A stretch of 35,790 nucleotides of DNA from assembly GCA_016235455.1 (NCBI GenBank), contig JACRKZ010000131.1, positions 1 to 35,790 on the forward strand, given 5' to 3'. This document shows, one piece after another, positions 27,671 to 35,301 of this stretch. The stretch is from Armatimonadota bacterium. GTDB lineage: Bacteria > Armatimonadota > UBA10988. The position numbers and the translations under genes were made by a program. The stretch's first letter is position 1, and every line of letters starts with the position of its first letter. The notes under the pieces are model-generated. The model was given only the letters and a program-made list of their open reading frames with translations. It searched no databases and was not told the origin of the DNA.

Positions 27671-28630
27671 ATGGAGCGCAAGCGCAACTCGCATACCCGC
27701 CGGACGCTGGCGGTAGTGTCCGCCCTGCTGGCCGCGTGGGCCATGTCCGGCTGCGGATCGGGCAGTGCCAGCGACTTTGTCTGGGGACGTACGCCGTCCA
27801 TTACGCCTGATGGCACCAAGCTGGTCTTCTGCCAGAACCTGTCCACGCCCAGCGACCAGTTGACCACGACGGTCTCTGTCCTGGACACGGGGGCCATCTG
27901 GACCTCGGCCGCCGACGGTACCAGCCCGCTACGGCTGACGCCCGACGGACGTGGCCCGGACTACTACCCGACGGTGTCGCCCGACGGCCAGCGCATCGCG
28001 TTCATCAGCTCCGAGGACAAGCAGTTCGACCTGTGGGTGGAGCGCCTCGACGGCAGCGATCGGCACAAGCTGACCTTCGACACAGCCGTCGACACCATGC
28101 CCTGCTGGAGCCCCGACAGCCGGCGCATCGCCTTTGTCAGCGACCGCGGCGGCAACACCGACATCTGGATGATCAACCTGGATGGCACCGGTCTGCAGCA
28201 GGTCACCTCGTTGCCCAGCGATGAATCGGGCCCGGCTTTCAGCCCGGACGGCAACAAGATCGTCTTCGGCACGAACCGCGACCGCGGCAATTTCGACCTG
28301 TGGATCCTGGACCTGGTGGGCGGCGGGTTGACCCAGTTGACCCACAAGCCCGAGGTCAAGGCCAAGGTCAGTGACGGTGGCCCCTGCTGGTCCCCAGACG
28401 GCGCGAGCGTGGTGTTCAGCCGCTGGGACGGGCACTGGGAAGTGTACACCATCGCCGCCGACGGCACGGCGCTGACACAGTTGACGAGCACCGTGGAGCA
28501 CTCGGGCGACCCGCGCTACAGCAGCGACGGCTCGACCATCTACTTCACCTCGTCACGCACCGGCTGGTGGCAGGTCTGGGCGATGGACGCCAACGGCGCC
28601 AACCCGCGCCAGGTGACTGGTCGCAACTAG
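27671..28630 (+). CDS. Six-bladed PD40/TolB-like propeller lipoprotein
   Basis: This 319-residue protein starts at ATG 27671 after GAGGAGACTCC, a strong ribosome site. The N-terminus ends in MSGC (Cys28), a good lipobox. The rest is six PD40 blades: TPDGTKLVFCQN, SPDGQRIAFISSEDKQFDLW, SPDSRRIAFVSDRGGNTDIW, SPDGNKIVFGTNRDRGNFDLW, SPDGASVVFSRWDGHWEVY and SSDGSTIYFTSSRTGWWQVW. The count agrees with a closed six-bladed TolB-type propeller. The TolB N-terminal domain is absent. It lies 20 bp after the previous propeller gene and is related to it by domain, so the pair probably arose by duplication with later domain gain. Six complete blades make it the more compact partner. It may bind a peptide or polysaccharide; the ligand is unknown. 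Confidence 0.93.
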   Translation: MERKRNSHTRRTLAVVSALLAAWAMSGCGSGSASDFVWGRTPSITPDGTKLVFCQNLSTPSDQLTTTVSVLDTGAIWTSAADGTSPLRLTPDGRGPDYYPTVSPDGQRIAFISSEDKQFDLWVERLDGSDRHKLTFDTAVDTMPCWSPDSRRIAFVSDRGGNTDIWMINLDGTGLQQVTSLPSDESGPAFSPDGNKIVFGTNRDRGNFDLWILDLVGGGLTQLTHKPEVKAKVSDGGPCWSPDGASVVFSRWDGHWEVYTIAADGTALTQLTSTVEHSGDPRYSSDGSTIYFTSSRTGWWQVWAMDANGANPRQVTGRN

Positions 28631-28642
28631 CGCGTAGCGGCG

Positions 28643-28689
28643 CCGACTCCCACGGAGCGCGCCGACTCCCGGGCTTCGGCCCGACTCCC
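28643..28689 (+). repeat. Three 9-bp direct repeats with 19-bp period, with a TTCG hairpin
   Basis: CCGACTCCC starts at 28643, 28662 and 28681, spaced exactly 19 bp apart, in the gap before the sigma factor gene. Between copies 2 and 3 a CGGGC-TTCG-GCCCG hairpin (28670-28683) can form. The 140-bp gap (28631-28770) is otherwise without a clear promoter. Direct repeats one or two helical turns apart may be a regulator site; the hairpin may act as a terminator or attenuator. Confidence 0.7.
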
Positions 28690-28770
28690 GGGGAGAACAT
28701 AAGCAGACGGTCGCGCAATGGCGCGAGAAGTGGTACAACCTGGAGCACTGAGGAGGGGACCCCCCAACCT

Positions 28771-29427
28771 ATGCGGAGTGGCTCACCAATGCGGGAACCG
28801 GCTTGGGATCGAAACAGGCAGGCAATGGACGACGACGAACTGGCTATCTCCTTTGACGAGGTGGTGGAGCGGTACGAGAAGCGCGTCTTCAACCTGTTGC
28901 TGCGCATGGTCGACGACTATGACGAAGCAGCCGATCTGACCCAGGACGTGTTCGTTCAGGCCTACAAGGCGCTCGACAGCTTCCGTGGCGATTCCAAGAT
29001 CTACACGTGGCTGTACCGCATCGCCATCAACCGCTGTAAGAACCGCATCAAGCAGATCAATCGCAATGCGGCCTACATCGCCGGTTCGCTAGACGACCCG
29101 GTGGATGGCGAGGACACCCTCTCGCGGGATGTTCCCGACCTCAGCAACGCTCCAGAAACCTACCTCGAACGCGTCGAACTGCGCGAAGTGGTGCAGCGCG
29201 AGATCGCGCAGTTGCCGCACGATTTCCGTGTGGTGATTGTGCTGCGCGACCTGCAAGGCTTGAGCTACCGCGAAATGGCCGACGTGATCGGCATCAGCCT
29301 GGAGGCGGTCAAGAGCCGCCTGTTCCGGGCCCGGACGCAGTTGCGCGAGCGCCTGACGCCTTATCTGCGCGGCGAGGACATTCCTCCCGAGCCGACGGCG
29401 TCGCGTCGCGGGCCGCGCCGGTCCTGA
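28771..29427 (+). CDS. ECF-type RNA polymerase sigma factor (RpoE-like)
   Basis: This 218-residue protein starts from ATG 28771, with GGAGGGG about 12 bp upstream; ATGs at 28789 and 28825 are alternatives. The family core begins near the last of these (MDDDELAISFDEVVERYEKRVFNL). Region 2 is complete: YDEAADLTQDVFVQAYKALDSFRGDSKIYTWLYRIAINRC in outline, with the -10 recognition helix. Region 4 has REIAQLPHDFRVVIVLRDLQGLSYREMADVIGISLEAVKSRLFRAR in outline, the -35 recognition helix-turn-helix. No region 3 is present, so it is an extracytoplasmic-function type. No anti-sigma gene adjoins it; bamA starts 28 bp downstream. The target promoters cannot be read. It probably senses envelope stress. 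Confidence 0.93.
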   Translation: MRSGSPMREPAWDRNRQAMDDDELAISFDEVVERYEKRVFNLLLRMVDDYDEAADLTQDVFVQAYKALDSFRGDSKIYTWLYRIAINRCKNRIKQINRNAAYIAGSLDDPVDGEDTLSRDVPDLSNAPETYLERVELREVVQREIAQLPHDFRVVIVLRDLQGLSYREMADVIGISLEAVKSRLFRARTQLRERLTPYLRGEDIPPEPTASRRGPRRS

Positions 29428-29455
29428 CGTGCAAACCTAAGCGGCGAGGTGAGCT

Positions 29456-32050
29456 GTGAGCGTGGAGCGAGGATGGCGCGCATCGCGCGCCGGTGCGGCG
29501 CTGGTCGCCGTTGTACTGTCTGTGACGGCCGGTTGGGCCGGCGGCCGGGTGTCCACCCAGCCGGTTGGCCAACAGGTCCATCGGCTGCTGGCCGCCGAGA
29601 CGGCGCCGGCGCCGACCATTGCCCCCGCCAAGCAACCGGTGGTCGCGGCGATTGACGTGCAGCCCGCGCGTTACGAGGGACTCGTCCTCGACGCCATGCG
29701 CTGCAAGGTCGGTGAGCCGTTCGACGACGCCAAACTCCAGGCGGACGTCAACACCATCCTCGACCTGGGCTGGTTCCGTTTCACCACGGCCGGCGAGGCC
29801 GGCGGGTCGCGTGTCACCAAGGTGCCCAACGCCGCGGGCGAGATGGTGATCAACGTCAACCTGGTCGAGAATCCCATCGTGTCCGGCATCGAGTTCCACG
29901 GCGTGGCCGACACCGAGAAGCCCAGCGCCGAGCAGTTGGCCAACGAAATCGGCTACCTGCGGGTCGGCTGGCCGCTGAACACCAACCGCGACAAGATGGA
30001 CCGGGCGCTGCTGGCGCTCACCACGCTCTATCGCGGGCAGCTCAAGATCGACGCCAAGGTCGATCTGCTGCCGGCGACCGTCGCGCCGGGTCCGTATGAG
30101 ACCAAGGACGGCAAGCTCATCGTCCATCTGCAGGTGACCAAGACCGGCGAAGTAGCGCCGGGCGGCACCACGCCGACTCCCGCGACCCCCGGCGGAGGCA
30201 CGCCGACTCCCGGCACGCCCGGCGGCACTGCGCCGACTCCCGGTGGCGGCGTCACCACGCCGGCGCTGCCCGACTTGCGCATGCGCATCAGCAAGATCGA
30301 GGTGCAGGGCCTCAAGACGGTATCCGAGAGCCTCGTGCGCGACACCATCACCGTGCGCGAAGGCCAGATCTTTGACCGCGCCGTGGTGCAGGCCGACATC
30401 AACCGGCTCAATGCGCTGGGCTACTTCTACTTCCAGTCGGACCGCGAGTCGCTCTCGGCCATCGGCTATCCGCTGCCGCCGGCCAGCGAGCGCGGCTCGC
30501 GCGTCGAGCCCGTGCCCGAGCCCGACGGCCAGGGCCTGACGCTGGTCTTCCACCTGGTGGAGCATCCCACCATCCGCGCGGTGGAGCTCCGGGGCAATAC
30601 GCTGTTCACGCGCGACAAGCTGATCGGCCGCCTCAACCACCTCGTGGTGGGGCGCGCCTTCAAGGCGCTGGCCGACGTCATCGACCGCGAGTCGTCGCGC
30701 ATGACCGACCTGTACGGTGAGCAGGGCTACCGCGCGTTCGTCAACCTCGGCGCCGATGGCAAGCCGCTGCTCTCGCCGGTCGATGGTGGCGTCAAGGTCA
30801 GCTTCACCATCGTCGAGGCGCGTGTCGGCACCATCTCGTTCAAATACACGGGCCGCAAGCGCACCAACCCCAAGGTCTTCAGCGCGTACATGAAGACCAA
30901 GCCAGGCGCCTACTACAACCTCAACCGGATCCAGGAGGACACGCGCGAGATCATGCGCCTGGACGTGCTGGAGTCATTCGCGTTGAGCCGTGAGTCCGGC
31001 ATCGACCCGAAAGACCCGTCGCGCCTGAACCTGATCTTCGATGTGACCGAGAAGCGCACCATCAACCTGTCGGCCGGTGGCGGTATCTCGTCACGGTACG
31101 GTCTGGTCGGCTTCGTGGATGCCTCCGAGAGCAACCTGTTCGGCCTGGCGCACCGTGTCTCGGCGCGCGTCGAGGCGGGTGGCCGGTTCAACGCCGACCT
31201 CAACTACTTCTGGCCGCTGCTCGATGGCCGGGGTACGGAGTTCACCACCCGGCTCTACAACACCGACGACAAGACCGGGGCCACCGGCCTGGGCGCGTTC
31301 ACCAACCGCCGGCAGAACTTCGACCAGACGCGGCGCGGCGCCTCACTGCTGTTCTCGCGGCCCCTGGGCACGGGCATCCGCGCCTCGGTGGGCTACAAGA
31401 TCGAGAACGTGAGCACGGCGCGGCGAGGCACGTTGCTGCCCTCGCTGCCGCCGTTCCCGTTCCAGGATGTCGGCTCCGACACCACCAGTTCGGTGACCCT
31501 GGGCATCACGCGCGATGTGCGCGACTATCCGCTCGACGCCACGCGCGGCAGCTATGCTTCGGCCAGCCTGGAGTATGCCGGTCTGGGCGGCGACAACAAC
31601 TTCCAGAAGTACCGACTGGAAGGGCGCACCTACTTCCCCGTGCTCGGCGGCAAGGTGGCTTCGGGCCGCCGCGAGCCGCGGCCGGCGTGGGTGGTGGCGG
31701 GTCGGGGGCAGGTGTCCTACAGCACCGGCCGCCTGCCGTTCAGCCAGAGCTTCTTCGTGGGCGGCGCCGACAGTCTGCGCGGCTACAGCGAGGACCGCTT
31801 CTTTGGCAACCGCGCGTTCCTGATGAACCTGGAGCTGCGCCGCGCGCTGCCCAACAACATTCAGGTGGTGCTCTTCTTCGATGCTGGCCGGGCTTGGCGC
31901 CAGGGCGAGCCGCTCGACTTCTTCAGCAACCTGGCCACCTCGCTGGGTCTGGGCGCACGCGTGGCCACGCCACTGGGTCCCATCCGCCTCGATTACGGCT
32001 GGGGTGGGGAAGGCTCCAAGCTGCACTTCAGCTTCGGCCAGGCCTTCTAG
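29456..32050 (+). CDS. bamA: Outer-membrane protein assembly factor BamA
   Basis: This 864-residue protein inserts beta-barrels into the outer membrane. GTG 29456 follows GAGGTGA closely. Residues 1-30 are a hydrophobic signal. Five POTRA-like domains can be recognised at about 61-130, 138-228, 275-370, 371-450 and 455-530 (VSGIEFHG, RISKIEVQGLKTVSESLVRD, IRAVELRGNTLFTRDKLIGRL, YNLNRIQEDTREIMRLDVLESF). A proline/threonine/glycine linker (232-272) separates POTRA 2 and 3. The barrel runs from about 535 to 864 and includes the L6 motif SLRGY (Arg775) and the terminal beta-signal ending in Phe (FSFGQAF). It lies 28 bp after the sigma gene and 55 bp before ompH. It could also be read as a TamA-like partner of TamB; five POTRAs favour BamA. 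Confidence 0.94.
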   Translation: MSVERGWRASRAGAALVAVVLSVTAGWAGGRVSTQPVGQQVHRLLAAETAPAPTIAPAKQPVVAAIDVQPARYEGLVLDAMRCKVGEPFDDAKLQADVNTILDLGWFRFTTAGEAGGSRVTKVPNAAGEMVINVNLVENPIVSGIEFHGVADTEKPSAEQLANEIGYLRVGWPLNTNRDKMDRALLALTTLYRGQLKIDAKVDLLPATVAPGPYETKDGKLIVHLQVTKTGEVAPGGTTPTPATPGGGTPTPGTPGGTAPTPGGGVTTPALPDLRMRISKIEVQGLKTVSESLVRDTITVREGQIFDRAVVQADINRLNALGYFYFQSDRESLSAIGYPLPPASERGSRVEPVPEPDGQGLTLVFHLVEHPTIRAVELRGNTLFTRDKLIGRLNHLVVGRAFKALADVIDRESSRMTDLYGEQGYRAFVNLGADGKPLLSPVDGGVKVSFTIVEARVGTISFKYTGRKRTNPKVFSAYMKTKPGAYYNLNRIQEDTREIMRLDVLESFALSRESGIDPKDPSRLNLIFDVTEKRTINLSAGGGISSRYGLVGFVDASESNLFGLAHRVSARVEAGGRFNADLNYFWPLLDGRGTEFTTRLYNTDDKTGATGLGAFTNRRQNFDQTRRGASLLFSRPLGTGIRASVGYKIENVSTARRGTLLPSLPPFPFQDVGSDTTSSVTLGITRDVRDYPLDATRGSYASASLEYAGLGGDNNFQKYRLEGRTYFPVLGGKVASGRREPRPAWVVAGRGQVSYSTGRLPFSQSFFVGGADSLRGYSEDRFFGNRAFLMNLELRRALPNNIQVVLFFDAGRAWRQGEPLDFFSNLATSLGLGARVATPLGPIRLDYGWGGEGSKLHFSFGQAF
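30171..30242 (+). repeat. 30-bp tandem repeat coding the BamA Pro/Thr linker
   Basis: CGCCGACTCCCG recurs at 30171, 30201 and 30231, exactly 30 bp apart, giving 10-residue units of the kind TPTPxTPGGx. The intervening bases are diverged. Confidence 0.9.
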
Positions 32051-32064
32051 ACCGGGAACCGGGG

Positions 32065-32077
32065 TGGGCTGAGCCCA
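32065..32077 (+). promoter_or_regulatory. 6-1-6 palindrome between bamA and ompH
   Basis: TGGGCT-G-AGCCCA is a perfect inverted repeat in the 55-bp gap. It may be a small hairpin or a DNA-binding site. No promoter is clear beside it. Confidence 0.3.
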
Positions 32078-32105
32078 GTCTGACGAACCATCAGAGGAGA
32101 GATAG

Positions 32106-32750
32106 ATGACGAAGCGCGCCCGAGCCGGTTGGCTCATCGTGGCGGTGATGGCGGCCGTGTGCGCTCGCCCCGTGCGGGCTCAGCAGACGCCTAACATCGG
32201 CAAGGTCGAGATGGACCAGGTCTTCGCCAAGTTCGAGTACTTCAAGGAGAAGGCCAAGGAGTTCCAGGAGTTGAGCCGCCGGCTCAACGCTGAGTTCGAC
32301 GAGCGCCGGGTGAACTTCCCCTTGCTGCTCGACGAGGAGTACAACAAGCTCATCGAGCTGCGCAACAAGGCCCCGCTGAGCGCCGACGAGAAGAAGGAAT
32401 TCGAGCGCCTGACGCGTCTCGGCGACGACCGTGACGCGCAGTTGGCGCGGCTGTCGGTGCTGGAGGACAACAAGATCACCGCTGAGGAGAAGAAGCTCCG
32501 GCAGCAGTTGATGGCCATCCGCACCCAGGCTCAGGAGCAGCAGAAGGCCATGGGCGAGAAGCACCAGGCCACGCTGGCCAAGCAGGACGAGGACATGAGC
32601 AAAGAGGTCCGCTCGCGCATGGAGGCGGCCGCCAAGGCCATCGCCGCCGAGAACAACCTCATCGCCGTGCTGCAGTCCGATGTGGTGCTGTTCGGCGGCA
32701 TCGACATCACCGACAAAGTCGTTGAGCGGCTGAACGCCAAGCCCAAGTAG
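32106..32750 (+). CDS. OmpH/Skp-family periplasmic chaperone
   Basis: This 214-residue protein starts at ATG 32106 after AGAGGAGAGATAG, a strong ribosome site. A signal peptide (MTKRARAGWLIVAVMAAVCARPVRA) is cleaved near residue 25. The mature chain starts NIGKVEMDQVFAKFEYFKEKAKEF, as in OmpH/Skp, and continues as a long charged coiled coil to about residue 170. It then returns to a strand pair (AVLQSDVVLFGGIDITDKVVERL), which is the Skp body. Skp holds unfolded outer-membrane proteins on the way to BamA, and the gene follows bamA here as in many diderm bacteria. The family usually has 160-190 residues, so the coiled-coil arms are slightly longer than usual. A hairpin follows at 32774. Confidence 0.94.
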   Translation: MTKRARAGWLIVAVMAAVCARPVRAQQTPNIGKVEMDQVFAKFEYFKEKAKEFQELSRRLNAEFDERRVNFPLLLDEEYNKLIELRNKAPLSADEKKEFERLTRLGDDRDAQLARLSVLEDNKITAEEKKLRQQLMAIRTQAQEQQKAMGEKHQATLAKQDEDMSKEVRSRMEAAAKAIAAENNLIAVLQSDVVLFGGIDITDKVVERLNAKPK

Positions 32751-32760
32751 CCGGGCGCCG

Positions 32761-33207
32761 TCAGTCGTCGATACAGCCCGCGACCCGGGGGTCGCGGGCT
32801 GCGTCATTTGGGGGGCCAGGCCAAGCGGTCGGCTCGCGCCCGAGATAGGCCAGGTGCGAACCGCAGCCCTGCCGGCAGTCGGAACTGCCAAACCCGCGCG
32901 CCGGCAGAGTGACCCCGGCCTGCGCGCACAGCTGTTGGTGCGTAGCGCACTCACCGTCGGCGACGGGCAGCAGTCGCACCGCGACCACGGTGGCCACGGT
33001 GGTCAGGTAGTCGATGTGCCAGCGCAGCGGCTTGATCGACGCGCGGTGGCGCGCCACGCGCCGCGCCCGCGCGCGTAGCGCCGAGCCGGTGTAGACGTAG
33101 TAACCGGCGGCCAGATCAAAGGTGCCCAGGCGGCCGACGGTCACGGTCTCGGCCTGCGGCAAGTGCAGCAGCAACTGGTAGAGGCCGCTGTCGCTGTCGG
33201 CGGTCAT
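32761..33207 (-). CDS. DUF123 (GIY-YIG-like) family protein
   Basis: This 148-residue protein has the DUF123 layout: SGLYQLLLHL at the start, then GYYVYTGSALRARARRVARH (GIY-YIG-like first strands), LRWHIDYLTT, a CATHQQL region and GFGSSDCRQGCGSHLAYLG, with cysteines that probably bind metal. The exact role of DUF123 is not established; a nuclease-like activity is suggested by fold. The start ATG overlaps the stop of the LysE gene (ATGA, 33204-33207), so translation is coupled. It is the last gene of a three-gene minus-strand operon. The 3' end of the gene overlaps the hairpin that probably ends the plus-strand ompH transcript. Confidence 0.9.
   Translation of the reverse strand: MTADSDSGLYQLLLHLPQAETVTVGRLGTFDLAAGYYVYTGSALRARARRVARHRASIKPLRWHIDYLTTVATVVAVRLLPVADGECATHQQLCAQAGVTLPARGFGSSDCRQGCGSHLAYLGREPTAWPGPPNDAARDPRVAGCIDD
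32774..32801 (+). terminator. Hairpin after ompH
   Basis: Positions 32774-32785 pair with 32790-32801 in a perfect 12-bp GC-rich stem with a CGGG loop, 23 bp after the ompH stop. It is followed by GCGTCATTTG. The stem is also within the 3' coding end of the convergent DUF123 gene, so it is a shared element. Confidence 0.68.
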
Positions 33208-33863
33208 GCCGCGCCGGCCTCGGGCTCGGGCCGGCGCAGGCCGAAGGCCACGAAGCGCACGCCATAGACCACCAGCATCAGCGCGCAGATGCCAATGAGC
33301 CCGCGGAACACGCCGTCGCTCAGCAGCGCGCGGCCCGTGGCGACCAGCGTGGTGACCAACGTGTACCAGACCAGATCGGCGCTGAAGTGGCCAAGGTAGA
33401 AGGCGACGGCGCCGCGGCGCCCGCGTTGGGCCATGGCCGGCCCAAACAGGCCCAGCCCGATGGTGGCCCACCAGATCCAGAAGTACGGGTTGCTCGCGCT
33501 CAGCAGCATGCCGGCGAGGACGGGTCCGGCGGTCTGCGGCTGCTGCGTCACGGCCTGGAGCGACAGATGCGGCAGGCCACGGAACATGTCCCAGGCCATC
33601 AACAGCAGCGTCAGCCCGCCCACCAGGCCGATGATGCGGACCAGCGGAGAGCCCGGCTTGGACAGCCAACGCGCCAGGCCGGCCGCCAGGGCGATGACCA
33701 CCGACACCTCCAGCACGAAGTGGCCGAGCATGATGGCCGGGCCGGCCAGCGCGCCCCAAGGTCCCGCGGCGAAGAAGATGGCCGCGGCCAGCACCGGCCC
33801 CGGCATGGCCGCGCCGCTGAACCCGGTGACGAAGGCGCTGCTGGCGATCTGGCTCAGTCGCAT
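33204..33863 (-). CDS. LysE-family translocator (amino-acid exporter type)
   Basis: This 219-residue inner-membrane protein has about six hydrophobic segments. The N-terminal SGAAMPGPVLAAAIFFA holds the PGP of the LysE/RhtB family, and NPYFWIWWATIGLGLFGPA is the usual second signature. The ribosome site (AGGA) overlaps the stop of the upstream gene, whose end is 6 bp away, and its own stop overlaps the DUF123 start. Family members export amino acids or similar small molecules; which one cannot be read. The C-terminus (RRPEPEAGAA) is cytoplasmic. Confidence 0.92.
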   Translation of the reverse strand: MRLSQIASSAFVTGFSGAAMPGPVLAAAIFFAAGPWGALAGPAIMLGHFVLEVSVVIALAAGLARWLSKPGSPLVRIIGLVGGLTLLLMAWDMFRGLPHLSLQAVTQQPQTAGPVLAGMLLSASNPYFWIWWATIGLGLFGPAMAQRGRRGAVAFYLGHFSADLVWYTLVTTLVATGRALLSDGVFRGLIGICALMLVVYGVRFVAFGLRRPEPEAGAA

Positions 33864-33869
33864 GATGTC

Positions 33870-35216
33870 CTACTCGACCTTGAAGTCCGGTTCGGCGCCA
33901 GGCGAGGTGATGCACCACGCGCCCGGGGTGTCAGGCTCCAACGGAATGGCCATCTGGTTGCCCAGCCAGCGCATGGATAGCTTCCTGGCCTCACCATCCA
34001 GTGTGACGCGCCACAGGATCTTATCGTCGAGCCGCAGGCCGGTGGCAACGTAGCGCGCGTCCCAGGCGACCGCGGCGGTGCTGACCGGCGTGCGTCGCGG
34101 GCCGGTGATGCGGCGGTTCAGGTCGGCCAGAATGCCGTCCAGCAGGCGCTCGTCGTCGGGCATCGACAAGTCCTCGGGCTTCTGCCCCGCGGCCCACGGG
34201 TGCGGATTCCAGAGCAGCATCGTGTCGCAGCCGGCCAGTGCCAGATGGAGCACCAACTCGCGATAGTAGGGTGTGCCCGCGATGGGCACCACCGGTGCGC
34301 CGGGCCCATCGCCGGCGTAGCGCGGCCAGGCGACCCACGGCATGATGGGCCTGGCCGAGCTGCGCTGCATGGCGCGCAGTTGGTTGAGCGACCGCAGCAT
34401 GCCGGCGAACGGCGACCGGCCGAGCGGTCTGGTGCCGGCCAGTGTCTTGTCACCCACCTGGCCCAGCCCACAGTAGAAGTCGGACGACTGGTGCGTGCCC
34501 ACGCCCTGCCCAAGGGTGTACTGCATATGCCCGTTGATGTCGGGCACGGCGTTGCGCTCGGTCATGGCATAGCTGCCGTAGTTGCAGGCGCGCGCTGCGG
34601 GGAAGAGCCGGCGGATAGGCGCGAAGACCGCCTCCTCCAGCGCCTTGTCGACGTTGGCCCCCAGCACCGCGTTCCAGCGCAGGTAGTTGCGGCCGGAGGT
34701 GTAGTTAGCCACGGTCATCAGGTCATTGAACCCGAGCCGGATGGCCAACTCCTCAAAGCGCGGGTCGGCGGCGATGGCGCGGTAGCGGTCGGCCTTGTCG
34801 GCACCGCCGATCGACCAGTTGCTGTAACCGCCCTCGAAGTCGAGCACGAACAGGTCGAGTTGACCACCGGCCGCCTTGAACTCGGCGAAGAACTGCTCGA
34901 AGCGCGCGCGAACGGCCTTGACGCCATGCTCCGGCCAGACGCCGCGCTGGGTCGTGGGCTGGTCGTCGGCAGTGCGGCAGACGTCGTCGGGGTGTTCGAG
35001 CAGGTCGCGGTGCAGGTCCCACGAGAACAGCACGCGCCGCCCCTCCGGCCGCGCAGCGGTCTGCGCCGCCAGTTCGGCGGGCTTGCTGTCGCGCCGCACC
35101 CAGAGCATCGGCGTGATGTGCCGCACCTCGTCGGGCACCGGCGACCAGCTGTAGGCGTGAATGTCCGGCGCGGCGGCGGCGCAGAGGGTGGTGAGCAGAG
35201 CTGCGGTGAGCAGCAT
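33870..35216 (-). CDS. Secreted protein of unknown function, possible TIM-barrel
   Basis: This 448-residue protein starts at ATG 35216, 8 bp after GGAG. The signal peptide is MLLTAALLTTLCAAA. The mature part has alternating strand/helix character. Notable segments are GRRVLFSWDLHRDLLEH, LDLFVLDFEGGYSNWSIGG (acidic residues on a strand end), FNDLMTVANYTSGRNYL, NYGSYAMTERN, RPIMPWVAWPRY and LALAGCDTMLLWNPH. Acidic residues at strand ends and the late LLWNPH suggest a glycosidase-like TIM barrel, but I do not recognise a family. The last 80 residues (VSTAAVAWDARYVATGLRL, RWLGNQMAIPLEPD) may be a separate beta domain. It heads the operon with LysE and DUF123 genes. It could degrade a glycan outside the cell. 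Confidence 0.85.
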   Translation of the reverse strand: MLLTAALLTTLCAAAAPDIHAYSWSPVPDEVRHITPMLWVRRDSKPAELAAQTAARPEGRRVLFSWDLHRDLLEHPDDVCRTADDQPTTQRGVWPEHGVKAVRARFEQFFAEFKAAGGQLDLFVLDFEGGYSNWSIGGADKADRYRAIAADPRFEELAIRLGFNDLMTVANYTSGRNYLRWNAVLGANVDKALEEAVFAPIRRLFPAARACNYGSYAMTERNAVPDINGHMQYTLGQGVGTHQSSDFYCGLGQVGDKTLAGTRPLGRSPFAGMLRSLNQLRAMQRSSARPIMPWVAWPRYAGDGPGAPVVPIAGTPYYRELVLHLALAGCDTMLLWNPHPWAAGQKPEDLSMPDDERLLDGILADLNRRITGPRRTPVSTAAVAWDARYVATGLRLDDKILWRVTLDGEARKLSMRWLGNQMAIPLEPDTPGAWCITSPGAEPDFKVE

Positions 35217-35301
35217 GGCAGCGACTCCAGGACTCAGCCTAGCTTACCAGCCTGGCGGCCGCGCGACGAGTCCGCCGCCCCGCGATGCTCCGATATCACA
35301 G

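Noticed and set aside
28641..28695. CRISPR-like array of 9-bp repeats
   Set aside because: Repeats are far too short, spacers are only 10 bp and there are no cas genes.
28711..28740. Possible sigma54-type promoter (TGGCGCG ... TGGTAC) before the sigma factor gene
   Set aside because: The required GC of the -12 element is missing; also no good -35 for the TACAAC at 28734.
31343..32137. 264-codon minus-strand frame opposite the end of bamA
   Set aside because: Antisense of the conserved barrel; the plus-strand frame is certain.
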